42,364 bases of DNA from Desulfobacteraceae bacterium (lineage in GTDB: Bacteria; Desulfobacterota; Desulfobacteria; Desulfobacterales; Desulfosalsimonadaceae). The notes under the pieces are model-generated. The model searched no databases, was not told the DNA's origin, and worked only from the letters and a program-made list of their open reading frames with translations. This document shows positions 16,158-25,381 of this stretch, one piece after another; position 1 is the first letter of the stretch, and every line of letters begins with the position of its first letter. The stretch lies in the NCBI GenBank assembly GCA_003597945.1, contig QZJS01000073.1, positions 1 to 42,364 of the forward strand, read 5' to 3'. The translations under genes and the position numbers were made by a program.

Positions 16158-17291
16158 TTAAGTGTTGATTGAAAATTTATACAGATATTGATACTGTTGA
16201 ATCATTCCTATTTCGGAAAATTTATTCAAGAAAACCCCGAAACCGTTTTCTGATATCTTTTTCTGGAAAGATTGGTTTTCCAACACTTCAGTTATACCTT
16301 GAGCGAGTTCTGTGTAGGATCCCGGAGACACAAGTTTCCCGGTTACACCATTTTCCAGTATTTCTTCAGGCCCTCCGCTTTTTGTTGCAACGACCGGAAG
16401 CTTGTGGGCCATGGCTTCAATAATTGCCAATGAAAAGCCTTCTGAAAGAGACGGCAAGACAAAAAGATCTGAAGATTTATAAACAATATCTGGTTTTTCA
16501 TAGTAGCCAATGAAAAAAAAAGAATCGACCAAATTTAGTTTCACACGCAAATTTAATAAATTTTGATAGTAAGTAGTATCTGCGGGTGCTCCTGCAACCA
16601 CAAATTTAACATCCGGGAACCTTGAAACGAGACTTTCAGCCGCACTTAAAAGAACATCATAACCCTTTATAGGCTTTATGTTGCCGACTGCTGAAACCAA
16701 AATATCGCTTTCTGAAAAGCCCAGTTCCTTTTTGGCTTGGTGTTTATCAATCTTGCATACCTTCGGCGTGGTAGTTCCATTATATATACAGGCTGTTCTC
16801 CTTGGACGGATATAAGCCATTGTCAAGAAATAATTTTTTAGATGCTCAGATACAAATACAACAGCTTTGGCCCTGGCAAAAATTATGGAAAGCTTGATTT
16901 TGTTAAACAAATCATCAGGCCGCCAGTCGGGGATGCCATGAAAAGTCGAAACTACAGGTGTCCGGGTAACACAAGTGGCCAGACTACCATAAAGGGATGA
17001 GCCGAAAAGATGGGTGTGGACAAGGTTAATTTGATATTTACGAATGACCTTAACGATCTTTTGCAAAAGAGAAAAATTAAATCTCCCCTTTCCATTGAAA
17101 ACAAGAACCCTCACCCCGGGCTCTGCTGACAACTGATCGAAAAGCCAGCCATGATCAGACAAAAGGACATAGGATTTATAACGTGGTTGATCAAGTCCGG
17201 AAACTATCGTTTTAAAAACAGTTTCCGCGCCGCCATGCCCTGTTGTATCGATCAGGTGCAGAATATTATAATGTTTAGCCGGGTTATTCAT
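16158..17291 (-). CDS. Glycosyltransferase family 4
   Basis: A 377-residue GT-B enzyme. The N terminus reads MNNPAKHYNILHLIDTTGHGGAE, the usual first strand and Gly-rich loop of GT4 enzymes acting on lipid-linked acceptors. The C-terminal part has SAVGNIKPIKGYDVLL and SDLFVLPSLSEGFSLAIIEAMAHKLPVVAT with the E-x7-E motif. The ATG at 17291 overlaps the preceding stop as ATGAATAA, suggesting translational coupling; an alternative in-frame ATG lies at 17324. It probably adds a sugar to the repeat unit. Confidence 0.9.
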   Translation of the reverse strand: MNNPAKHYNILHLIDTTGHGGAETVFKTIVSGLDQPRYKSYVLLSDHGWLFDQLSAEPGVRVLVFNGKGRFNFSLLQKIVKVIRKYQINLVHTHLFGSSLYGSLATCVTRTPVVSTFHGIPDWRPDDLFNKIKLSIIFARAKAVVFVSEHLKNYFLTMAYIRPRRTACIYNGTTTPKVCKIDKHQAKKELGFSESDILVSAVGNIKPIKGYDVLLSAAESLVSRFPDVKFVVAGAPADTTYYQNLLNLRVKLNLVDSFFFIGYYEKPDIVYKSSDLFVLPSLSEGFSLAIIEAMAHKLPVVATKSGGPEEILENGVTGKLVSPGSYTELAQGITEVLENQSFQKKISENGFGVFLNKFSEIGMIQQYQYLYKFSINT

Positions 17292-18264
17292 CAGGGAAGA
17301 GATAATCCAACTCACTTTTCTCATAAGTACGGGCGGTCAATTTTCGTTTGAAGGAATGCAGAAACCACTTCAATTCCAAGTTGATTCTTTGAGTAAAATC
17401 AATTTCAGTCTCCCGGCAAGTTCCTGTCAAATAGTCCAAAAGTTGTGATACCGTTGGGAACCACCCGTTTCTTTGCGAAAGCCGCTCAAGCAAATATTTG
17501 GTCGCTGGATTAACGGCGTCTTCTTTTATAAACCCTTTGCCAAGGTGGGTGCTCAGTATGCAGACGCCGCCCTGTCTCTCTAATTTTTCCTGATTTTTTA
17601 AATGAATCAAGTTGTTAAATTCTTCTACATTATCGGCATCACTGGAAATGAAAAGATAATTTAGAAACGGTTTTCTGGAATCAGCATAGCATACGCGGGG
17701 GCTAATATTGAAAAGATTGATTTCATCATAGCTGAAAGAGCGGGCATAGTTTATGTATTTTTTTGCCAGGTCCCCCCAAAAAAAACGGGACTCGGGGCGG
17801 TGGCCCTCAGAATATCTGATTTTTGACTGATTTAAAAGCTGGAAAAGCAGCTTGAAAGCTTTTATGGTAAAGCGAGCCTCCCCCCAATACAGGTTTTCGC
17901 AGTTACCCGCGTGACAGGCATATGCGCGTGGATAAACGCCCAACTCGGTCCTGAACTTTTGTAAACTTTTTTGCACCATATTCCTGGAACTGCTTTCCAT
18001 CCGGGCGCCATGATATGCTATCTCAAAACCGCGCTGCTGAAGGGATTTAATGTAGTCACAATATTTGCCATCCTCTAAGGTATGGGAGCCAAAATAGTCG
18101 CTGGCAGGATCATTGGCAGACAGCGGCCAAACGGATTTCGTTGTCCTGAAACCAAGGCCGGCCAGCAATTCATAGACAGGTGTGATATTGCCTAGAGTGG
18201 AAACATCCGTATCATCAAAAATGGTAAAGGCAAATTGCTTGTTTTCAGGCCAGGAAATTTTCAT
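17284..18264 (-). CDS. Divergent NodB-like polysaccharide deacetylase family protein
   Basis: A 326-residue protein with a NodB-like beginning (FTIFDDTDVST supplies the paired Asp of motif 1) and later blocks EIAYHGARME and YACHAGNCENLYWG. The usual H-(S/T)-x-x-H zinc motif is not preserved in recognisable form, so activity is uncertain. The family removes N- or O-acetyl groups from sugars. AGGAAG lies before the ATG at good spacing. A duplicated, truncated copy of its first 38 codons lies directly upstream at 18282-18401. It overlaps the next glycosyltransferase gene by 8 bp. Confidence 0.75.
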   Translation of the reverse strand: MKISWPENKQFAFTIFDDTDVSTLGNITPVYELLAGLGFRTTKSVWPLSANDPASDYFGSHTLEDGKYCDYIKSLQQRGFEIAYHGARMESSSRNMVQKSLQKFRTELGVYPRAYACHAGNCENLYWGEARFTIKAFKLLFQLLNQSKIRYSEGHRPESRFFWGDLAKKYINYARSFSYDEINLFNISPRVCYADSRKPFLNYLFISSDADNVEEFNNLIHLKNQEKLERQGGVCILSTHLGKGFIKEDAVNPATKYLLERLSQRNGWFPTVSQLLDYLTGTCRETEIDFTQRINLELKWFLHSFKRKLTARTYEKSELDYLFPDE

Positions 18265-18281
18265 AGGGCTTCCTGAAAAAC

Positions 18282-18401
18282 TTAAGATCCAAGCCCGGCC
18301 AGCAATTCATAGACAGGTGCGCTATTGCATAGAGTGGAGACATCGGTATCATCAAAGATAGTATAGGCAAACTGCTTGTTATCAGGCCAGTGAATTTTCA
18401 T
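18282..18401 (-). pseudogene. Truncated duplicate of the deacetylase-like gene's 5' end
   Basis: Reading the minus strand from the ATG at 18401 gives 39 codons and a TAA. The peptide begins MKIHWPDNKQFAYTIFDDTD and ends YELLAGLGS. It matches the first 38 residues of the neighbouring deacetylase-like protein (MKISWPENKQFAFTIFDDTD...) with about seven differences, then stops. The copy overlaps the last 20 bp of the polymerase gene. DNA identity is visible over roughly 110 bp. It looks like the remnant of a tandem duplication or of a replaced paralogue, not a functional gene, though a short expressed peptide cannot be excluded. Confidence 0.85.
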
Positions 18402-19677
18402 AGGATGGTGGCGGTTCAGGTGAATTTTGATTTATTTGATGTTTCACGACATTGTTCAGACTAACAGTCATGCCGAGATTAATCCAAAAATATGGATAAT
18501 AAAAAACCGTTACAAAAAAACCCGTTACCAGATAAGCCAGCAACGACAGATCCAAAGCTTTAGCCATATTGTAATACATCTTATTTTGTTCCATCGAGTT
18601 ATCAACGGCTATTTTTCGGGTTTCCCAATTATTTTTTAGCGTCAACCAGATAAGAAGCAAGAAGATAAACAATCCTGTTATTCCCAGCTCAGAAGCGCAC
18701 TCAATAAAAATATTGTGAGAGAGGGCGCCGCTTCCATCGAACATTTTTTCATCAGCCTCGCTCCAATTAAAATAGCCGACGCCAAAAACAGGATAGTTTT
18801 TTACCATTTCAAGCCCTTTTGCCCAGCGTTCAAGACGGTTATGGGCTGTACTGTCTGTTTCCGTTCCTATATTATGCAGGCGTTCCATATCTCTTTCTGC
18901 CATTAAAAAAAGAGTACTTACTATGACCAGGGTTAAGACAATAGCCCCGAATATTTTCTTTTTACTGAAAAACCACATGCCCAGCAAAACAAAGGCAAGT
19001 CCTATGAAAGCCCCTCTAGACCCTGAAGCTATAACACTGCCGAAACATGTAACAGGTACAGATATCAGTATCAGTTTTTTAAACCAGTGGATATAAGGCC
19101 ATACAGAAATAAGAAAATAAGTGCTGATCGCGAAGGCTATACACATCTGGATAGCAAGCTCTCCTGGATTCCTGAGCCATGCCATCCCCACAACGGCACC
19201 ATATTTTTCGTATTCAAAGCCTCGGGCGACCCACTTGATGAATGCGAAATGCGATAATTTGAAATTTATCAACAAATAGAATAAAATAAAAATAAAATAT
19301 TGTTTCCCATCTGTGATGGAATAAATAATTAAATAATAGCTAAGTATTAATAAAATTATATGCTTTAAATTGCTGAACGCGATATTTGGGGATATTGCTA
19401 ATGCGGAAGACAACAAGATGACAATGAATAGAACATTTACGGCTTTATTGACCGTATTTTTTACGGAAAAAAATTTCCCTTCAAGCATAACCGTGAATAA
19501 CCATAAGATGATCAATATCTGCATCCAGGGAATAATATTAATTGCAGGATACATGCTATGGGGTCTTAAATATTCGAATAAAAAATATAAAAGCAGAAGC
19601 CAGAATGACAATTTTTGACGTAATCCATATCTAAGCATGCTGCTTATATTCAGTTTATGTAGCTTGCTCGTCTGCAT
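18382..19677 (-). CDS. Wzy/O-antigen ligase-like membrane protein
   Basis: A 431-residue protein with about ten hydrophobic segments and a large periplasmic loop (about 270-320, including MERLHNIGTETDSTAHNRLERW and FGVGYFNW), which is the arrangement of O-antigen polymerases and ligases of the Wzy_C/O-ligase superfamily. The N-terminal phrase FEYLRPHSMYP resembles the exosortase-A-associated O-glycosylation ligase family. It would either polymerise repeat units or transfer the glycan to protein. No strong ribosome binding site precedes the ATG. The gene is distinctly AT-rich compared with the window's ends. The last 20 bp overlap the truncated deacetylase copy. Confidence 0.85.
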   Translation of the reverse strand: MQTSKLHKLNISSMLRYGLRQKLSFWLLLLYFLFEYLRPHSMYPAINIIPWMQILIILWLFTVMLEGKFFSVKNTVNKAVNVLFIVILLSSALAISPNIAFSNLKHIILLILSYYLIIYSITDGKQYFIFILFYLLINFKLSHFAFIKWVARGFEYEKYGAVVGMAWLRNPGELAIQMCIAFAISTYFLISVWPYIHWFKKLILISVPVTCFGSVIASGSRGAFIGLAFVLLGMWFFSKKKIFGAIVLTLVIVSTLFLMAERDMERLHNIGTETDSTAHNRLERWAKGLEMVKNYPVFGVGYFNWSEADEKMFDGSGALSHNIFIECASELGITGLFIFLLLIWLTLKNNWETRKIAVDNSMEQNKMYYNMAKALDLSLLAYLVTGFFVTVFYYPYFWINLGMTVSLNNVVKHQINQNSPEPPPSYENSLA

Positions 19678-19695
19678 AATTTAAAAATTGGAATA

Positions 19696-20283
19696 CTATA
19701 ATTTAACTTTTTTTATAAATGAAAAGTAGGAGGTTACATGTGCTATTGGCTTGAGCCCGGAGGCTTTCATTCCGCGAATGCAGTTGACGTTTCCTTCAGA
19801 AACAACATTTACAACTCTTTTGTATCCTTTCCAGCGTAAATGTTGACATGTATAATCAAGTGCTTTTGCTAAAATCTGCTTTCCTCTGAAAGCCGGCATT
19901 GTATATCCGAATTGAAGTTCGACTGTTTTTTCATCTTGAATATTGCAAAATTTTGAATATTCATTTTTCCCGAATACCCAATGAATATATACTGGTTCAG
20001 AGTTTAAAAGGAATAGAAAAAATTTTTTACCGCCGTGGGTTTTATCAATATAAAATTCGCGAGGTAAATCATCCCGCGGTTTCCTGAGATTTTCAAGAAG
20101 CGCTAAGTCATCAATAATCACGGCGTATTCAATTTTATCAATAGAATTATCAAGATTGTCATCCAAATCGATGGCGTTAATCCTGTATTTTATAATTTTG
20201 GTATACCGAGACTTAATCCTTTTGGCAGTGTCTTTGAAACCTTTTTTTTGAATATATATATATAATTCTAATAATTTTTTCAT
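19696..20283 (-). CDS. GNAT-family N-acetyltransferase
   Basis: A 195-residue protein from the ATG at 20283; the frame extends 15 codons upstream to a TTG. The C-terminal half has GNAT features: a beta-4 strand with ELQFGYTMPAFRGKQI (the acetyl-CoA pyrophosphate loop) and then NVVSEGNVNCIRGMKASGLKP, the usual family ending. The N-terminal 80 residues are basic and not recognised. It probably acetylates an amino sugar or other component of the polymer. It lies 18 bp upstream of the polymerase gene in a very AT-rich stretch, suggesting recent acquisition. Confidence 0.8.
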   Translation of the reverse strand: MKKLLELYIYIQKKGFKDTAKRIKSRYTKIIKYRINAIDLDDNLDNSIDKIEYAVIIDDLALLENLRKPRDDLPREFYIDKTHGGKKFFLFLLNSEPVYIHWVFGKNEYSKFCNIQDEKTVELQFGYTMPAFRGKQILAKALDYTCQHLRWKGYKRVVNVVSEGNVNCIRGMKASGLKPIAHVTSYFSFIKKVKL

Positions 20284-20361
20284 GATTAACCTGTGGAAAT
20301 GATATATAGTATAGAATTTCCAGTTCAAAAATATAATATATTGATATTACGTAAAAATTGG

Positions 20362-21564
20362 CTAATTATTCGGACCATGGCAAATATTATTATAGAGTTT
20401 AATATACTGTTTCGTTATGGCATCCAAGGAAAACTTTAGCCTAATTTTTTTTACTGCCGCTGCAGAATACTGTTTGTAATGCTCATTGCTAAGGCTGCAG
20501 CACTTTACAATAATTTCTTGAAAGCTTTTTTCATCATTAACATCGAAAATAAATCCATCAATACCTTCATCAATCACATCATCAACTCCACTAGTTTTAT
20601 TTACTATAGGTACATTACCGCAAGCCATTGACTCAAGCATTGAGTTGGATAAACCTTCTGAGAACGAGGGATTGATAAAAAAATCTGATGCTCTGAAATA
20701 ATTTTCAACATCCTTGCGAAACGGTAAAAAAAATATTTTCTGATCCCCGCCCAGTTCACAGGAATAAAATTGCAAATATTCGGCATATTCAGCGCCACCG
20801 CCATCTGCCATTAAAGTATTCCGCGCATGAGGACCCGCAATTAATAATTTTGCATTTTTATGCTGCAAACAAACCTGCAGCCAGTTTTTGATGAGCCACT
20901 CTAAATTTTTTCTTTTATGCAAAACACCTATGTATGAAAATATTACGGTATTTATTGGTAAGCGAAATAGCTCTCTCAATTTAGATTTTTTATTATGTTC
21001 GATTGGATAAAATTTTTTCGTGTCAACCCCATTTGGAATATAGACCACTTTTCCCTTAGCATTTATTAAATTCTTGATTTCGTTTTCCAACATACTGCTA
21101 ATACATATAATTTTATCATATTTTTTTACCGAAAAATAATTGAAGGCATGTTCTCTTCCAGTCGACTCCATAAATTTAAACTGTTTGGCTTCGTTGGAGA
21201 GAGTGGTTTTTACCAATGTTGGCTTGTTTAGCAGTTTTCCGATTATTGGAATTACATTAAGAAGCGTATTCAAACCAATAACGTGAATTAAATCGAATTT
21301 TTTACGGTGAGCAAAGCAGAGCCAAAATATTTTACTCCAAAAAACTATAATCGACAGGGCATTTTCCCTTTTACACTTAAGCCGTATTACTGGGAATCCT
21401 TCATATTGTTTCGAATGATGTTTGTAACAAGCCTGGGATGCTGTTACGAAAGTTATTTTTTCTCCACACTCTCTTAAGGCTTTTGCCAGGTTGATTGCCT
21501 GAATTGATGCGCCAGTATAATCCGGAGGGAAAAGATATGAAAAAATGTATACTGAATGTTTCAT
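20362..21564 (-). CDS. Glycosyltransferase family 4
   Basis: A 400-residue GT-B glycosyltransferase. N-terminal MKHSVYIFSYLFPPDYTGASIQAINLA has the family's PP-x-x-G-A loop; the C-terminal half contains FSYIGVLHKRKNLEWLI, AGPHARNT and ASDFFINPSFSEGLSNSMLESMACGNVPIV with the E-x7-E motif. It should add a sugar to the growing repeat unit. The gene is AT-rich like its neighbours and has no strong ribosome binding site. The next gene downstream (GNAT acetyltransferase) begins 78 bp later. Confidence 0.9.
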   Translation of the reverse strand: MKHSVYIFSYLFPPDYTGASIQAINLAKALRECGEKITFVTASQACYKHHSKQYEGFPVIRLKCKRENALSIIVFWSKIFWLCFAHRKKFDLIHVIGLNTLLNVIPIIGKLLNKPTLVKTTLSNEAKQFKFMESTGREHAFNYFSVKKYDKIICISSMLENEIKNLINAKGKVVYIPNGVDTKKFYPIEHNKKSKLRELFRLPINTVIFSYIGVLHKRKNLEWLIKNWLQVCLQHKNAKLLIAGPHARNTLMADGGGAEYAEYLQFYSCELGGDQKIFFLPFRKDVENYFRASDFFINPSFSEGLSNSMLESMACGNVPIVNKTSGVDDVIDEGIDGFIFDVNDEKSFQEIIVKCCSLSNEHYKQYSAAAVKKIRLKFSLDAITKQYIKLYNNICHGPNN

Positions 21565-21584
21565 ATAATTTTATTTTTTTTGCT

Positions 21585-23156
21585 CTAATTATATTTTTTT
21601 AAATAATTGCAAATAGTTATATAATCTTTTTGATAGGAATAATAAATATTCGGATATTGGGTGGATCTGCTTATGAAACGAATTAAACAAGCGAGGAAAA
21701 TAATTTTTGCTCGTTTTCCAATTATGCCGAAATTTTTAGCATAAAAACCCTTACCATCTAAATTGCCAGTGTCTATTATTTTTTCGAAGATATCAATGAA
21801 TGATTCTTCGATGCTCTTTCCACGATCCGATCGGTTTTTTTGTATAAGTAAATTTAAATAATCTATTCCCGGAAAATCTTCTATTCTTCCGGTATCCCAG
21901 TCAATAACACCGGTAAGATTTCCTGAGTACCGATTTACCATAATATTGCCGTATCCATAATCGCCATGAGATATCGTTAGATAAAAAACAGAACCGGCAA
22001 GAATATTGCAAATCTGATTTACAAAATCTAACATAATATTAGATAATTCATTGTTATATTTTTTGATAGATTCGATATCATCATGAAAAAGATTTTTAAT
22101 TATATCTTCTACTATAAGAACAGATCGCTGCGTGGATATTTGCAGATTACCTATAAACCTTGATGCCTCATCGAATATTTTTTCGCGTAAGGATTCTTGA
22201 TTCGCTTTCCAGGCCAATTGTCCATTGATAATCGTCTCAGTGAAAAGAGAGTTACTAACGGTTTCCAGTTCACCAATTGGTTCAGGGAATTTTTTTTTTA
22301 CGGCGCTTGGGATATCTGGCAAGCTGTGAAGAATTTTTAAAAATTGATGATTCCGACGAACGATTTTTCGTGCATTAGGTTCGCTGACAAGCCTGGAAAT
22401 AAAGCTTCTGCAAGAGTTTTTTTCAGTGGTGAAAATCACCAGATTCCCTCTCGACCTGATGTCAAGGCGTTCCACAGAGCATGAGCAGGATATGGCTTTG
22501 AGGTAGGCTTGGATATGTCGTTTGATTGCTTGAACGATATCACTATTTTCCAGTGTATGATTTGAAATAAGATATATTCTTCCATTGGCGATGAGATGAT
22601 ACTGATTCAATCGCCCGGCCATCCGATACAGACCATTGGCATGAATGGGAATTTCGAGAAATTTGCTTCCCGGGATCACTAGTTCATCTGGTGCATCGTA
22701 TGCCGGTAAGCCGTCAAAAATTTTCACCACCGGCATGGAAGCCTTCTCTAAGAATCGATGGAATGATGGCGGCAAACGGCATAAACGTTTTATCCCACTT
22801 AAATCCTTGTTTTTAATAATATTTTTCACAATAAAAGGTGAATAAAAGTTTTCCGCGAAATATAAAATTTTCCCATGGGGAGCAATCAGATTTTTAAGAA
22901 TTCGAAGATCGGAACGAAGGTTTGAGCGGAATAGCGCAGTTCCTGAATGATAAAGAATCAAGTCAAAAGTTTGGCCTTTAGTGAAAAAAAAAGAAAAATT
23001 TTCCAGATAGCGGGTGTCTGGAAAAATGCGTTGCCAATAGGTTAATGCATTGCCCACCACAAGTATTCTGTCGCCCGGAATATCCAAGAGCGTCAGGAAA
23101 TTTTCTGCACTGCCGATGAAACCGGTCTGTTTTATCGCGCCAGAATTCTTCTGCAT
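21585..23156 (-). CDS. Methyltransferase-like / aminoglycoside-phosphotransferase-like fusion
   Basis: A 523-residue protein. The C-terminal part (about 270-520) is an APH/choline-kinase-like fold with the catalytic loop HGDYGYGN near 418 and metal-binding IDWDTG near 440, both intact, which suggests a small-molecule or sugar kinase. The N-terminal 150 residues look like a degenerate Rossmann methyltransferase: ILVVGNALTYW in the motif I position and FDLILYH...LIAPHGKILYF in the motif IV/V position, without a clear acidic SAM-binding residue. The fusion is unusual. It may phosphorylate a sugar component of the polymer. There is no clear ribosome binding site; the acetyltransferase gene lies 30 bp upstream in the same direction. 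Confidence 0.78.
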   Translation of the reverse strand: MQKNSGAIKQTGFIGSAENFLTLLDIPGDRILVVGNALTYWQRIFPDTRYLENFSFFFTKGQTFDLILYHSGTALFRSNLRSDLRILKNLIAPHGKILYFAENFYSPFIVKNIIKNKDLSGIKRLCRLPPSFHRFLEKASMPVVKIFDGLPAYDAPDELVIPGSKFLEIPIHANGLYRMAGRLNQYHLIANGRIYLISNHTLENSDIVQAIKRHIQAYLKAISCSCSVERLDIRSRGNLVIFTTEKNSCRSFISRLVSEPNARKIVRRNHQFLKILHSLPDIPSAVKKKFPEPIGELETVSNSLFTETIINGQLAWKANQESLREKIFDEASRFIGNLQISTQRSVLIVEDIIKNLFHDDIESIKKYNNELSNIMLDFVNQICNILAGSVFYLTISHGDYGYGNIMVNRYSGNLTGVIDWDTGRIEDFPGIDYLNLLIQKNRSDRGKSIEESFIDIFEKIIDTGNLDGKGFYAKNFGIIGKRAKIIFLACLIRFISRSTQYPNIYYSYQKDYITICNYLKKYN

Positions 23157-23186
23157 GAACGTTGCTTTATGGTTTTTTTTTTAAAA

Positions 23187-23828
23187 TCAGCCATTATTGA
23201 TTAGGTCGTTGGACGTTTTTATCTCGCACTTAGTTGGTTCATCGTCAAGCTGCTCGTCCCGTTTGGTTTCTCTCCGATATCCGACTACCCGGGCAGGATT
23301 CCCTGCAATAATTGCATATGGCGGGTAATTTTTAACACCCACCAAAGCCCCGGCTGATACCACCACGCCATCCGGTAGGGTCACGCCCGGCGAAATAAAG
23401 GCATTGGAAGCAATAAAGACATCATTGCCGATAATGACCTGAGCTTTTGTTTGGCCCTGCTCGTAAACAAGAGTGTTTTTATCCTTATAATTATGATTTA
23501 CACTCCAAATTTTGACACCGGGTGCCAGCATGACATTGTCGCCCAAAGTTACCCCTCCCAAGGCCTGAATGAAATTGTCATATCCGATCTCGACTTCATC
23601 ACCGACAACAAGATTTTCCATTGAGCGAAAACGTGCCCCGGCAAACACTCTAAGGTTTTTGCCACAGGACTTAAAACGTTTGGACAGGTATTTTCCCCTG
23701 AGCATATTGCCAAAAAGGCACGGAATCTGGGATATCACCCAATATGCGTAATATTTTCTTTCATTTCTATCGATCAGATCCCAAAAAAGTCGCTTCGCCA
23801 TGTCCAGAAAACGGGGGTGTTGTGACAT
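23187..23828 (-). CDS. Hexapeptide-repeat (left-handed beta-helix) acyltransferase
   Basis: A 213-residue protein with isoleucine-patch repeats from about residue 70 to 175 (VGDEVEIGYDNF, LGDNVMLAPGVKIWSVNHNY, IGNDVFIASNAFISPGVTLPDGVVVSAGALV, IIAGNPARVVGYR), matching the maltose/nodulation/CatB-type acetyltransferase family. The His in WSVNHNY is the likely catalytic base. It probably O-acetylates the polysaccharide or a sugar precursor in the cytoplasm. AGAGGG precedes the ATG by 8 bp. It begins 13 bp after the flippase gene's stop and is probably in the same transcript. Confidence 0.9.
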   Translation of the reverse strand: MSQHPRFLDMAKRLFWDLIDRNERKYYAYWVISQIPCLFGNMLRGKYLSKRFKSCGKNLRVFAGARFRSMENLVVGDEVEIGYDNFIQALGGVTLGDNVMLAPGVKIWSVNHNYKDKNTLVYEQGQTKAQVIIGNDVFIASNAFISPGVTLPDGVVVSAGALVGVKNYPPYAIIAGNPARVVGYRRETKRDEQLDDEPTKCEIKTSNDLINNG

Positions 23829-23841
23829 AGTAGTTCCCTCT

Positions 23842-25332
23842 TTAAAAACTGCTTTTTAAAAGGCCTCGCATTTCACTGGGAAACTGCCATGGCCGTAGCA
23901 GCAATCTACGCAAAAAAATCCGCTGCTTTTCGGGTAAAACTGGTAGCAGCGTGAGAATATAGACAAATAAAAAGAAAATAAGAATGTTTAAAAAAATTGA
24001 CCAGATGATTTGATTCGGCCCGAACAGGGCAATCAGAACAGCAAGAAGGCTGGGAGGGAAAAGCGGATAAATCTTTTTCCAAGGAAGTTCCATATCATAT
24101 AGACTTTTTGCGTGAAAATAAATATACAAAAACCTTGTTGCAAAGGTTAGCGCGGTTGCCCAGGCCGCTCCTGAAGCCCCAAAGCCCGGGATTAATAGGA
24201 AGTAAAGAACCGTGATCAAGGCTGCCGACAGGAATGTGCTTTTTGTGATTATAAACGTTTTTTTGTGGAACAGAATCCCGAGATTACAGTATGCCGTTAG
24301 CCCTTGAAAAAAATATGCCATCAATATTATCGGCACAATCCTTATCGCCCCCCAAAATTCAGGGTTTGCCATTATCATAAGAATGTTCTTGGCAAACACA
24401 GATATCCCAACACCGATTATCAATAAAAATACGGTAAAAAGGATAAAAACGTCCTGGAATATATTTTTTGCGTCAGGCTTTTTCAATATTTGGTATCGCT
24501 CCGAATCCCAGATGGAAAAAAAGGGGCCAGTTCCAATGAAGGTTAGCAAAAATCCGAATTTGTAACCCAGCGCATAAATGCCCACATCGGCCAATGTGCC
24601 ATATATGCTCAAAAAATAGCGGTCACCGAAAGTTACATAAAATGAAATAATACTGGCCAGGATCAGAGGATAGCTGAATGCGATCAGTGCCTTTGACTGG
24701 GACAATGATAAATTGATACCCACTTTACCAATGCAATAGCTCCCGAGAAGCAAAGCCATGGTTCCACCCGCGATAACGGCACTGAGAACAACCCCCTTTA
24801 CGCCCAATCCTAAAAAAACAACCAGATAGATATTTAACGATAATTGCAGGAATAGCTTGAGTGTGCTGAAGGCGACAAAAAGCCAGGGGCGTTGCTGTGC
24901 CCTGATATAGGTCATTGGGATTTCTACAAGAGGTTGAAACAATAAGGAAAGCGAAAAAAACATCAGCAGATTCTGCTGTTCGAGCCCACCGAAGATTGCT
25001 GTGCTGAGGTAACCGGACGTACTGTAGATAACTAAAAAACCAAGGGCGTTCATTAACACCGTGAGGGCCATTGCGGAAGAAATGACCTGTTTTTTGGATA
25101 AGTCATCGTCGGCAATCAGGTAAAACCTGAAAATGGCTTCACCGATCCGCAAGCCGAAAATAATGCCGGCAAAATCAATCACCATTGAAAGGAGTTCGAT
25201 TGTGCCATAGTCTGCCGGGGTCAATACGCGCGTATAGATGGGAAGCATGACAAAACTGACGCTATATCGCAGAATGTTTCCCGCCAGATAGGCACTGCCG
25301 TGAGAAACTAACTTTTTACTCGTATCATTCAC
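23842..25332 (-). CDS. Wzx-type oligosaccharide flippase
   Basis: A 496-residue integral membrane protein with about 12-14 hydrophobic segments and the polysaccharide-synthesis/MATE-superfamily beginning (SAYLAGNILRYSVSFVMLPIYTRVLTPADYGTIELL). It should flip undecaprenyl-diphosphate-linked repeat units from the cytoplasmic to the periplasmic face for polymerisation. The start codon read is GTG at 25332, which gives the normal family N terminus; no good ribosome binding site is visible. The SGNH-like gene lies 49 bp upstream in the same direction. Confidence 0.92.
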   Translation of the reverse strand: MNDTSKKLVSHGSAYLAGNILRYSVSFVMLPIYTRVLTPADYGTIELLSMVIDFAGIIFGLRIGEAIFRFYLIADDDLSKKQVISSAMALTVLMNALGFLVIYSTSGYLSTAIFGGLEQQNLLMFFSLSLLFQPLVEIPMTYIRAQQRPWLFVAFSTLKLFLQLSLNIYLVVFLGLGVKGVVLSAVIAGGTMALLLGSYCIGKVGINLSLSQSKALIAFSYPLILASIISFYVTFGDRYFLSIYGTLADVGIYALGYKFGFLLTFIGTGPFFSIWDSERYQILKKPDAKNIFQDVFILFTVFLLIIGVGISVFAKNILMIMANPEFWGAIRIVPIILMAYFFQGLTAYCNLGILFHKKTFIITKSTFLSAALITVLYFLLIPGFGASGAAWATALTFATRFLYIYFHAKSLYDMELPWKKIYPLFPPSLLAVLIALFGPNQIIWSIFLNILIFFLFVYILTLLPVLPEKQRIFLRRLLLRPWQFPSEMRGLLKSSF

Positions 25333-25381
25333 AAAAAAGACTTCATTTTAATTTAAATTTATCAATAAATTCATTTAAGTA

